The notes under the pieces were generated by a model, which had not been told where the DNA came from, searched no databases, and was given only the letters and a program-made list of their open reading frames with translations. Made by a program: the position numbers and the translations under genes. This document shows positions 21,792 to 32,499 of a stretch of 64,000 nt of DNA, one piece after another. The DNA is from Cordylochernes scorpioides (lineage: Eukaryota > Arthropoda > Arachnida > Pseudoscorpiones > Chernetidae). The stretch covers positions 1,220,862 to 1,284,861 of the forward strand of contig CP092880.1 of the NCBI GenBank assembly GCA_030710605.1, written 5' to 3'. Each line of letters begins with the position of its first letter. The stretch's first letter is position 1.

Positions 21792-21829
21792 CACGCTGAC
21801 GAGCGCCAACAGCGCGAAACGCGTTCGTG
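21792..21829 (+). ncRNA. Hammerhead-ribozyme core
   Basis: CTGACGA (21796-21802), stem II GCGC/GCGC with loop CAACA (21803-21815), GAAA (21816-21819), a 2-bp stem III (A21819-T21824, C21820-G21823) and the GUU cleavage triplet (21823-21825) are all present. Stem I pairs CACG (21792-21795) with CGTG (21826-21829). All invariant core bases are kept. A degenerate relative of the surrounding repeat lies at about 50270-50560. Confidence 0.68.
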
Positions 21830-21975
21830 TATGGCTTTTCTTGATTTATTTAGAAAATAGGTTGGCAAAATATCAGGGAACAGGTAAATCAATGTTTAGT
21901 TTATTTCTGTTCCACCAGTTGGCGCTCTGTCATCTAGAAAACGCTCATGTTAATGGTCAGAATATGCCTTATACA

Positions 21976-22860
21976 TACACACAAAGCTTTATTAAGACCA
22001 CCAGTCTTATACAGATTCACCACAGGAAGAAAGGAAGCATAGATGGAGCTCCTATAGCTTCCTTTAATCACACACAAAGCTTTATTAAGACTACCGGTCT
22101 TATACAGATTCACCACAGGAAGAAAGGAAGCATAGATGGAGCTCCTATAGCTTCCTTTAATCACACACAAAGCTTTATTAAGACCACCGGTCTTATACAG
22201 ATTCACCACAGGAAGAAAGGAATCATAGATGGAGCTCCTATAGCTTCCTTTAATCACACACAAAGCTTTATTAAGACCACCGGTCTTATACAGATTCACC
22301 ACAGGAAGAAAGAAAGCATGAATTGAGCTCCTATAGCTTCCTCTAATCACACAAAGCTTTATTTAAGACCTCCGGTCTTATACAGATTCACCACAGGAAG
22401 AAAGGAATCATAGATGGAGCTCCTATAGCTTCCTCTAATCACACACAAACCTTTATTAAGATCACCGGTCTTATACAGATTCACCACAGGAAGAAAGGAA
22501 TCATAGATGGAGCTCCGATAGCTTTCTCTAATCACACAAAGCTTTATTTAAGACCTCCGGTCTTATACAGATTCACCACAGGAAGAAAGGAAGCATAGAT
22601 GGAGCTCCTATAGCTTCCTCTAATCACACACACAGCTTTATTTAAGACCTCCGGTCTTATACAGATTCAACACAGGAAGAAAGGAAGCATGAATTGAGCT
22701 CTTATAGCTTCCTCTAATCACACAAAGCTTTATTAAGACCACCGGTCTTATACAGATTCACCACAGGAAGAAAGGAAGCATGAATTGAGCTCCTATAGCT
22801 TCCTCTAATCACACAAAGCTTTATTAAGACCACCGGTCTTATACAGATTCAGCAGAAGAA
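21976..22860 (-). repeat. Tandem array, about 93-bp unit, 10 copies
   Basis: Units begin near 21986, 22079, 22171, 22264, 22357, 22449, 22541, 22634, 22728 and 22818. Each carries CTTTATTAAGACCACCGGTC palindromic with TTATACAGATT, then CACCACAGGAAGAAAGGAA and GGAGCTCCTATAGCTTCC. On the minus strand each unit contains AATAAAG, a possible polyadenylation signal. It is open in one frame over four units because of the repeat, not because it is a gene. Confidence 0.88.
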
Positions 22861-25800
22861 AGGAATTGAATATGCTATATTTGCTTTTGAATATATTTAT
22901 GTACTGAAATCTATTTTAATATTCTATTATGTAATGTTCTTTTATTCACAGGGTTTTCTATTTTCCTACTTTTATTTCACTTACATAAATGGATTGGCAT
23001 TCTAGACACGATGTATATAATATTTACCGAATATATTGCATTTTTTCTTAGAGTTCCGATATGTTTTTGATAGAATTTTTCAGACTTGTTTCTCAGAAAT
23101 CATAAAAACGCATCAGGAATGTAAAAAATATCTGATTTAAGGATTCAATATATTCAGTATCATGTCTTGAATTTCAATTTTGTAAGTGATACCAGAAAGA
23201 AAGAAAAAGCTAGAATATAAAAATACAAAAACATTGAGAAAACAAAGATTCCAGATCACACTTTGCAATGTATTGCAAATATTGAGCATAAATTCAATAC
23301 CTGCCATTACAGTCACATACCTCCAGAAACAGAAAGATTGTGACTAGAGAATTTCTCTTATCTCAAGTATTACTGGGAGAAATGAAATTCCGGGAGATTT
23401 CCGTCATGTCTGGTACAACAATCCAGATTTGACCCCACCCTCATCTCTTAGCTCTTCATCTGTTGTGACACGTTTCTCTACATGTAATTGATCGAGTTTA
23501 TATTGATAAACAAGAAGTTAACTTCATAATTTCACGTCCCCGTCGACTTCTTCGAAGTTCCGTCACGTCACCCAGCGTATTGTCGCGTATATATCCGCCA
23601 AAGTATTGTCGCGGAGATAAATAAGACAGGGCCAATGTTTACAATAATTATTTTAGAGGCGGTGTTCAAAGTACTTAGAGATAGATACTGAGATATGCAT
23701 TTATATATTACTGTGTTTGTTTCTCCGTCTATAAGAAAAAATGTAAATATGCTAAAATATTGCTTACCATAGTATAAATAAGCTTGTATCTCTTTGAATC
23801 TCTTAGTTTTTTGCCAGTAGAAGGGTGTGTGGCCCGAAAGCTCGCTCGCGTTTATTAAAAAGAAACTCATCTTCCTTCATGATTTACTTTATTTGATTAT
23901 CTAAACAGGAAGAGTTCTATCGCTTATACTACTGTATATATAAGTATTTTACAAGAGAAAGAATCGCCAGACATCTGGAAAAAGGAATCAAAGTTTACGG
24001 TGACGAGTTTCTTTCGCTGAAAACTTTAAAAATATTTCATATTCAATATAAGTATTTATGGGAAGAAATAATATAAAAAAGAGATGATCAATAAATATAT
24101 ACATTGCATACTTCTGTCCACCTCAATATGTGTGTTGAAGAAGTCAGGTAAGGATTTCTACGATCTCTCTATTGCTCTGACAACTGCCCTAACAGAGACA
24201 TCCAACTCTTGTAGCAAACTCTAACCACTCTCTTGTAGATGACTTTTTATCTCTTTACCGAGTTCAACAGTTGACAGGGAGGTCTCGGGATTAGATCCCA
24301 ACTCTAGAAGGCGTCTGGTGCCCCTCTGAATGGATAACAACAAGCCAAGAACCCCTCACGTCTGCTCGGCGTGGACCCCAGTGATGATTGTCATGTGTGC
24401 CGAGTTGAAACTTCCCGGCTAGGTGTTGTGGAGCTACTTGACAATTTCCTTCATCGCAGTAAGGAGAGTTGGAAGATATTTTTTTATGAAGAAAATATTT
24501 CGCACTAAAATAATACGATTTCTTATTTAGATGGATAGATAGATGCTACGCTGTGTCCCTTATTTCAAAATATTTTCTATTATTCTCATATAAATATGAA
24601 TTAATGTCGAAGGGCAAATATTATATTGATGGATTTCGTTAATTGAAATGAAAGAAATTTAATGCGATAAACTTCTTCCTTTAATTTTTGAAAAAGGTCA
24701 TTGGGGCCTAGCAGCGATATCTAGGAATCCACTTCCTTTCTCTATAAGCCTGGCTGGTAGTTTATGTTTGGTGTGGCAGAGACTGTATCTAGATAGGCCA
24801 GAACAGCTGAATATTACTCTTGAATTAGAGCCGTTCGATTCTTTATAAAACATTCTGACTTCATGAGCAACGTCAACTACTTGGTGAATCTCCTTAGGTA
24901 CCTGTTTTTTTCCTCTTTTCGCTCCCCACTTCTTCCATCCATATTTCTAAATCCATGTTCTTATTTTCCATATGATCATTCAAATAATAATCTGTATATA
25001 TTTATCATGTGTATATAATCTTTCTCCATTTTTACCCCTTTGTATATTTCCCACTTTCATAGGTTTCTCCGTCTTGTAACCCCAAGGAGAATCCTCTGTA
25101 AGACCAGTGTGTCTTAATAAAGGTTTTTGTGTGTGTGAATCTCCTAAGGTTAATTGGAGCACAGACTCAAAGAACTGGACCGATTCGAAGACCGACTACA
25201 AACAAACTGCTTTTATTGAGAGAGAGGGAAATAAGGATAACCCAGGCCCTGGATTGCTTTTATTGGCCAGCTGGCAGTTCTATACAATCAAAAATTTGCA
25301 TATTTAGCTAAAGTAACCAAATTTACATAATAGGCGCGAACAATCATACCAGTGTGTGTTGTGTATGTGTGCTTAATGTACATCTAAATATAAATAATAT
25401 GTAAATATATAGTGGATATGTAAACATATACCCATGTATATATTTGTATACATATTTGTAAATGTAGTTGAGATATATTTATGGCTGCCTAGTTAGTGAG
25501 GCTGTTTAGATTGGACTGGATAATTGGTGACAAGGTTTGGAGCTCGACAAACAAAGCTTGACAAGTGTCAGTCCTAGTGACAATGGAGGCCAATTTGAGA
25601 CTATTCATCTTTTTTCTTTAGAAATCTTGAGCAACAATGGAGTAAATTAGTTTTAGAGAGAAAATTATTTTGTTTCCCCAAAAAAATAAATCCCATTCGA
25701 TATATATGTATGTACACTTGTATATACATTTTTCATTCTCGAAGTATAAATTTTATATCAAGAAATCTATATGTAAAAGTAATATTATGATTCTTTATAT

Positions 25801-26080
25801 TACAAAATTTGCAATCTTGATGAGGCGAAAGATCAGGAACATTCAAGAAACATATTCAGAAGCAACGAAATGTTGAAGAAGTGTAGAATATTAACTTCTA
25901 GGAACAAAATTTAGAAGGATAACAAAGAAGGAGAAAGGAATATAATCTTCTGGGGAAATTTATAATTACTATGAAGATTGTCCACGACATTTTATGTGAG
26001 GATTAATTTGGAATTATTCCATGAATATTGGAATCAAAAGAAACTCTGCTATAATCTCAATATATTAATATCCCGCATCA

Positions 26081-26111
<31 letters not shown>

Positions 26112-26459
26112 TTATAATTTCTAGAGCAAACTTCTCTGTAAATTCGACCACCAGATGTCGCGGCATTCCCTATATATTGTTGTTTCCCATTGGCCGGCTC
26201 AAATCTTTCTGTAGATATGCAAATATGTAATCTTTTGTTTTCTTTATTCTACTCGCTTTAAGTAAGGTGGTACTTTTTCAAATGATGTATTTTATATTTT
26301 ATAAGCTCAATTAAAGCTAATTCTGATCTAAACTATATTTTTTATTATTACCTTTCAAGATTATTACCACGACTGCAATATCACAAATATGTTCATGTAT
26401 TCTCAGAACAATCATAATGAGCAAGTAGTAATTCTATCAGAATCAAGCAAATGCTCAAT
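22861..26459. other. Gene-free AT-rich DNA with transposon relics
   Basis: A Penelope 3' end relic lies at about 23800-23890 (GAAGGGTGTGTGGCCCGAAA then GCTCGCTCGCG), one AAGACC repeat unit at about 25095-25135, and an (AT)n run at 26083-26106. I found no exon with matching splice signals. Confidence 0.5.
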
Positions 26460-26559
26460 NNNNNNNNNNNNNNNNNNNNNNNNNNNNNNNNNNNNNNNNN
26501 NNNNNNNNNNNNNNNNNNNNNNNNNNNNNNNNNNNNNNNNNNNNNNNNNNNNNNNNNNN
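26460..26559. other. Assembly gap (100 N)
   Basis: Exactly 100 unknown bases, the usual fixed-size scaffold gap. The true length is unknown. Confidence 0.98.
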
Positions 26560-29500
26560 ATAATTCGCTAATAAATCGCGAAAATAGATTAGTTCGGCTG
26601 CTTCCCTGGCAGAATTGTAGCATGGATAATGTGACCACTAATGATCGCTGTTTGCGCGCGCAGGTGAAATATTATAATAACTGTGTTGTTATACCGTATT
26701 TACACATAGCGAGGTGAGGTAGACAGCCAACAAGAATATTGAACACTTATTTCCACAGTGGCTTAAACCCCTCGTTTGGGTGTGTAGAAGTGGAATTCAG
26801 CCGTCCTGATGTTGAGCTAGCTCGATGGAGCAACAACAAGCGGCCATTGGTTCAGTAGAAAATGAGGAGAAACAGGATGGAAAGTGCAAGAAGGAAATGG
26901 TGTGTGTGTGTTAAAATTGAAATTCTGTTATTTCTACATCATTACAAGGTTAATGTCCCCAGTAGAGCCTTCAAGAAAAAGAGGCTTCAGCTTCCAAGTT
27001 GTTACAAATCTGGACGTCAGTTTCAAAAGTTCAGGACACGTCGAGAGGAGAACCATATGCCACTTCAACAAACAGCGTTGTAACAGATGCATCGTACATT
27101 CATTGCTGGTTCATGGCCAACCATAGCTGGACACTGGGCCTCTTCAACAGATGCCATCACGACCCCACAGAAGTGCGCTAGGATCGTACTCCTGGAGCTA
27201 AAAAAGATCCCCTTTATATTTCTCAAAGATTTTCTAGCCAATCTATCTTCTTCCAACAATGGGACAGGTTGCTGCTGCCAGGGGAAGTGATCTCGAGAGG
27301 CCATGTCCACCACGGCTATGGGAGAGCCAGCTCCAGTATAGAATACAGTGGAGTATCACGATAGACCTTCTTTAATGATGGAAATTAACACATATCATTC
27401 AAGATCCTGGATTAAAGAAGGATGTCTTATCAACTTGAAGATGGTGGGCAGAAATCACGGTCGGGGCATCAAACAAGGAGATTCCTCTACAAAGGATGCA
27501 TCAAACAATCGTGCTGCGGACTCTGCCCCGTAGCCTACAAGACAAAGAGTTATCTCGCAATCGTCGACTCTGAAGATGATGTTCCTATCATCAATATGTA
27601 GAAATCCAGTGGAACGACCGAAAGAGCAGACATTGCAATCTTGGGAATGATCTCTGATTAGGCGTCCAGAAGGAAACTAAAGTTAAACACGAACAAGGGA
27701 CCAACTTTCAAGTCTGGAGGCTCATGAGCTGTTCGTGGCTCAAAACATAGGCCGCTCCCAGCATGGATGGATGACGGATCAACTTTTTCAGAGATCAAAC
27801 TTACTTGGTGTTACTCTGACAGACTAACGGAGGTTCCACGTTGCCGAAATGGATAGAACCAGTCTGGGCGGACTGAGCAGAGGAGGGCCGCAGGTGAGAT
27901 TCCTCTCCTGTGCTGAGTCCGTCCTCCTGCAAGAGCCGAGGTCTAAACTTCGAGAAGTCCAGGAAGGACCGCTACTCCACACTGGAGATTGTCCACTCTG
28001 GGTCACAAGGTTACTGCTCAACCATTGCTCCGCTTGACCATTGCAATATAGAACCTGCAATATTTCAATGTAAACTCTCAAGAAAGAGTTTTCAGACAAG
28101 GAAGCTAAAAACCTGAAGCCGCAACTTCTGGAGGAATGAAGCCCAAGTGCCCTACCTCGGAGCCCAAAACCCTTTGGGAAAGGATATAATCACTGGGAAA
28201 GGAAATTGAATTCCAGAAACCTGAAAAACTGATGAAAACCAAGCATCACCAACAAGGCAGCGGTTTGCACCTTTTCAATTTTAAAAGACAATCAGCTTGT
28301 GGACTATCGGCCTTTCAAGTTATTCAGCAAGAACCTAGTGCTCCAATCAGAGATATTTGTCATCCAAAAGGAACACTGCACCTCCCCAAATGAACCACGT
28401 ATGCTCCGACTGCAGTTTGCTCTGCATGCAATCTATCATGAGGTAACTCCCATGGGACGTAACATTTCCAGGTTCCTTCAGCCCTCACGTAACACTTGGT
28501 GAGGCTTTATGGCGCAATTGAAGGGAACGAGATGGCAGAATGGCTGCCAAGAAATCCTGCACCCAAGGATTGTCTACCAAAGTGCTACAAAACAAGAGAA
28601 AATACCTCAAAGAAGTTAAAAGACAAATTATGAAAGCCTCTAGGTTCAGAACATAGGTTGTCGTAAGCACTGTGTAAGCCTTAATATTACCAGTATGTCG
28701 CGTTCAAAGCTCCTGTACGGTAAACCTTCTTCACACCTGGAAGAAGTCACTTCCCCAGAGCCTGAACAGACCCTGGGCACTTCCAGCATATCTCAATGTT
28801 CAGGGTGAGAAGTGGTTGCCCCGACGGACAGACTTTCCGGGGTTGACTCCGCGGATTGGACTACCAGCAACGCTGGAGGGAATGGAGGAATCGGGATGGA
28901 AAATGTGAAAAGTCATTGAGTTTTAAAATGACGGAGTTGTCCACGAGCTCTATACCGCCGCCATTTGGTGAGGACGGAAAGTCTCAACAGGATCTCAACC
29001 TTCACGTGATCCACGCTGTGGATAACCTCTGATTCCCAAAGATTCTTCAAAGATCTCCGAGTGGACCGTGCCGGGATAGAGCATGAAGCCTAGAGAGGAT
29101 GTGCAGTTCGACAACAGCAGTTTTAGAGGCTGCGACGAAGTTATTCAGTGTAACCAAATATGGCGTACATCGGCTCTTTTGGTTTCGTCTGGATCAGTTA
29201 CCTTTGAGTTCGACGGCGAAAGCACTCTGTTCATCCTTAAGGATGTCTTAAGATATTGTTCCTTTGTAGAAACAGGGGTGTTCCGATAGCTTTGTGCTTG
29301 CTGATATACTCTTGAAATAGGAGTTCGAGAATAACTTAGTCAGGTATGAGGCGTAAAAATGTATTTTCGTAGATGAATATTTCTGTAGAAAATTGTAGAG
29401 AATATTCTGTCAAGTCTGCTGATAAGACACCAAAGATGTGTCGCAATAACCCAGATCGTGTGCCAAGAGGAGTCGCCTTCCTATCTTAATGGCAATTTTG

Positions 29501-29600
29501 CAGCCGTGCATATTGTAGATCTGGCATAATGGAAAATGTATTTTGTTAAAACCACACGTCTGTAGTTGATAGAGAAAGAAAAGAGACCATATAGTGGGGA
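26560..29600. other. Gene-free stretch, possibly a decayed retroelement
   Basis: About 26840-29300 has more balanced base composition than its surroundings and many short open frames in all directions, as an old, frameshifted retroelement would. I could not recognise any conserved protein motif, so no gene is called. Confidence 0.35.
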
Positions 29601-29611
29601 AATAAGAAAGG

Positions 29612-29617
29612 TTTATT
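29612..29617 (-). terminator. Polyadenylation signal AATAAA of the neuropeptide gene
   Basis: AATAAA on the minus strand, 37 bases beyond the stop codon, in the position expected for a short 3' untranslated region. Confidence 0.65.
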
Positions 29618-29653
29618 CACACACCAGCACATATGTAAATACACATGTGGTCG

Positions 29654-29824
29654 CTACTCGCCCCTCCAGTGGGCCAGGCCGTCCAGACCTGAACGCTTGC
29701 GACCCCGGGCGCCAATGAAGCCTGGTGGCGTTTCTTCAAATACGGGGGGCATGCCGCTGCCCCTCTTGGTGGTCGGGGACATCAGATTCTGGAAGGCTCT
29801 GAGCATCTGGCGGTAGCTCGGAGC
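29654..29824 (-). CDS. Neuropeptide gene exon 3 (peptide, stop)
   Basis: The acceptor is TCTCGTGTCGCAG|GCT. The exon encodes APSYRQMLRAF, KR, the FIGAR peptide, G-RKR and the tail, stopping at TAG 29656-29654. Confidence 0.75.
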   Translation of the reverse strand, partial: APSYRQMLRAFQNLMSPTTKRGSGMPPVFEETPPGFIGARGRKRSGLDGLAHWRGE

Positions 29825-29966
29825 CTGCGACACGAGATGAAGACAGTTCACTCTGACACGGCGCGGGACCTACCTCTGGCAGTGGATCGCTGAAGTCCTT
29901 CTGCTCCACGGGGTCCAGACACAGGGAGCAGCCCAGCAGAGCCGTTAGCAGCAGCACGGATAGCAT
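29654..29966 (-). CDS. Neuropeptide precursor with one FIGAR-amide (tachykinin/natalisin-like) peptide
   Basis: Two coding exons, 29966-29874 and 29824-29654, join in phase 0 across a 49-base intron and predict 87 residues. Residues 1-16 are a signal peptide (MLSVLLLTALLGCSLC). After TTKR (a dibasic cleavage site) comes a peptide that starts GSGMPPVFEE and ends PPGFIGAR-G-RKR, where G gives the C-terminal amide and RKR is the cleavage site; a 12-residue tail follows. F-x-G-x-R-amide is the arthropod tachykinin-related signature, and F-x-x-x-R-amide that of natalisin. Those families usually carry several copies per precursor, but here there is one. It would be secreted from neurons or gut endocrine cells. 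The receptor is unknown. The ATG follows an acceptor directly, with the 5' untranslated exon near 31150. Confidence 0.72.
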
Positions 29967-29970
29967 CGTC
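29874..29970 (-). CDS. Neuropeptide gene exon 2 (start codon, signal peptide)
   Basis: The acceptor is ATTGTTACAG|GACG and the donor CCAGAG|GTAGGT. The start ATG is at 29966-29964, four bases into the exon. It encodes the signal peptide and the start of a spacer. Confidence 0.75.
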
Positions 29971-31141
29971 CTGTAACAATACTCAGCCTACAGAGTGAAC
30001 GGAGGACGTTTACAATGCGCTACATTTGTGGTGTGTGTAATGCAATTCAAGACATTGAATATACATCTAGTAGACAGCCTTGCCGCCTTAACCTCTTTAC
30101 AACATAAAATGCCTTCTCACCCACAGCTGTTAGCTAAATAAGAAGTGATGCGCCGATTGGCAATAGAATAGATAAAAGTCCAGTTATAATTAGGTCATGA
30201 GGACCGGGCTATATATTTACAACAACAAAATATTTTTATTAAGACACTTTACGTCCCATAGTCGAGAAATATTATGCTGATAGAAAATATCAGCATGCTA
30301 TCATCTAAGTCTGTGATAGGTTTTTATTCCGAACCTAAGATTTAAGGGCAGTTTTCTTATCTTCAAGAGCTTCCATTCTACGGCCAGAGTTTTGATGACA
30401 ATAGGGTTTTTACCTCAAACTGTTGAATAATTCTATTCTCGGAGAAAACTTCACTTCGGCGTTCTCGTCCTACTTCCCTCCAGCAATACTCTCCGAGTAT
30501 CGGACAAGATGGCTAAATAGGCTGATATACCCCCCCTTTCGATCATTTTATAGTCATATTTGTATAATATATATTGTCAGTCCATGGAGCCACTACGGCC
30601 GTAAGTTACGGTGTCATGATTTACAGGGATAGTTACTTGAATACCTATCCACCTAAACATGGGAGAATAACTTCATTCTATCATTTAACATTTCAAAAAT
30701 ATATCTGTTGGAGCGTTCACACCCAAGTTGTCAAAGTAGACTTGCTCTCACACATTATTGCCGCTGCTATGCTGGGCGTTGAAATCCTATACAACACACC
30801 CATACTGGGGATGTTTGAATCATTGGGGAGTTGTAGTTCGGAAGTCAGTAAGTTCCAGTCGTGAACAGTCTTCAGAACATTCTGAAAGCTTCCCCCCGTA
30901 TTTATCAGAAAGTGAAAAATATATTTCTTGGTATTCTCAACCTTAACTATTTAAAACAATCAGTTCACGTCGAAATGTAGACATCAAGAAGGATTATGGG
31001 CAGCTACGTTTGATTTAGTGAACCAAGATTTTGACGTTATGGTCAGTTTAAATGATCCGATTTTCTGAGATTGGTCGAAAGTATTTGAATCAAAAAGCAC
31101 AAGTCAAGTAGATTGTCCTGGAGAAGATCCAAGCCACTCAC

Positions 31142-31200
31142 CTGGATCCCGGCTGGCGGTGTGACGTACTCCCCCGGCAGTCCGCCTTATATCCCCGGAC
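31142..31200 (-). promoter_or_regulatory. Putative neuropeptide promoter and 5' untranslated exon
   Basis: On the minus strand TATAAGG (31191-31185) lies in a GC-rich block. About 20-25 bases downstream is GTACGTCAC, a cAMP-response-element-like site (TGACG on the plus strand). Then comes a strong donor ATCCAG|GTGAGT with the exon ending at 31142. Splicing from there to 29970 would give a short non-coding first exon and an intron of 1171 bases, a common arrangement in insect neuropeptide genes. The start site itself is inferred. Confidence 0.5.
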
Positions 31201-32490
31201 TGGGCGCCTATCGCCCCATTTGTCCCCAGCTCTGACGTTATCAGGGAATGAAAACTTCCACTGATTTCGTTAATATTAATGTGGACAGTTGGCGCCGTCC
31301 CCTGATGAAACCTGGGGAGATAGATAACAACTGGGATTTCTCTGTTTGATGAATGGCCTATTGAATCATGGATTGTTTTCAGAGCTTCTGAATGCTTAAA
31401 CCATATTTCATTTTAGTTCCAGATAAGATATAGAGGAATAAACTTCGAGATATTTTCAATACTTTATTAACTTTAAAACTAGATTCAGATGAAGTGTATA
31501 TCTTCGTTCAACACTCCACGTTCTATACAGATAGTCTCAGTGTTTCAGTAGTCGATTGTTTAGAATTTTAAATCACTTTGGACATTCCTCCTTCACTCTT
31601 CCATTGGTTGCAATTATGGTGATTTTCACTTGATTTTTTCAAATGTAATTTTCAGTCTATAAGTCGGACGACCAAGTTTACAACACGCCTAGAGTTCCCA
31701 TACACCAATCAAACTTACATTCAACTTACTTATAGTGTTTTTACAGCTGAAGTATTCCCTTTTTAGCGTGGTTGTACGTGGTTGAACAACCCTTCGTCAA
31801 CTAGGAATTTTGATATTGGGGAACAATAACTGCCTGTCGGGCAATAAAAAGTTGTTTTGTGTCCCGAACTTTCGTGTAATGCTCTGCTGGAATAATAGAT
31901 CTAGCAACTTTGAAAGTAACAGGTAACAGACTCTAAGACTTCATAGATTTGGCAGTTTAAAGTGTTGGTAAAGAGAGGTAAATAAACTTTAGTTCTAAGT
32001 AACGATGGCAATACGGCAAGAATCAAGCTTTCTAGTGCTGGCTTCATTCAAGGCTAGAATCATAGAAACCATTGCATGCAGAATTGAGCGTCATCTAGAG
32101 GACAATGTTGTATCATTCCTTTGTTTGTGTTTGGACATCATTGGTACAGTATATAAAACAAGGAGTTCTCGCGCAGTGATTACACGAGGGCGACAAGAAT
32201 AAGAACAGACCATCCGAAACCCTTGGCATCTGAGGGAATTCCCAGTGTGCATCAAATGCCGTACAAATTCAGTCTCACCTCAACACATCGTAGACAGCAT
32301 CGGATAAAAAGAAAGAAGCTTTTTCTGAACCCTAAAGGGTCTTGAGAAAGCTAGATGTGCACGAAAGTGGCGTGAAGACTGGAACAAGCATCACCATTAT
32401 GTTTGATATGAGCGCGATACAACAGCCACATTATGTTTACCCTATTGTTTGTTCCCAGCATTGGACCTCGTGCCAATATCCACCTTTATA
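31201..32490. other. Intergenic DNA upstream of the neuropeptide gene
   Basis: I see no exon or named repeat here. It could hold regulatory sites for the neuropeptide gene but none stands out. Confidence 0.45.
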
Positions 32491-32499
32491 ATATAAGCA

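Noticed and set aside
21841-22350. Open frames of 161 and 138 codons over the 93-bp array
   Set aside because: Repeat-driven; codons simply repeat with the unit and the frames overlap on opposite strands.
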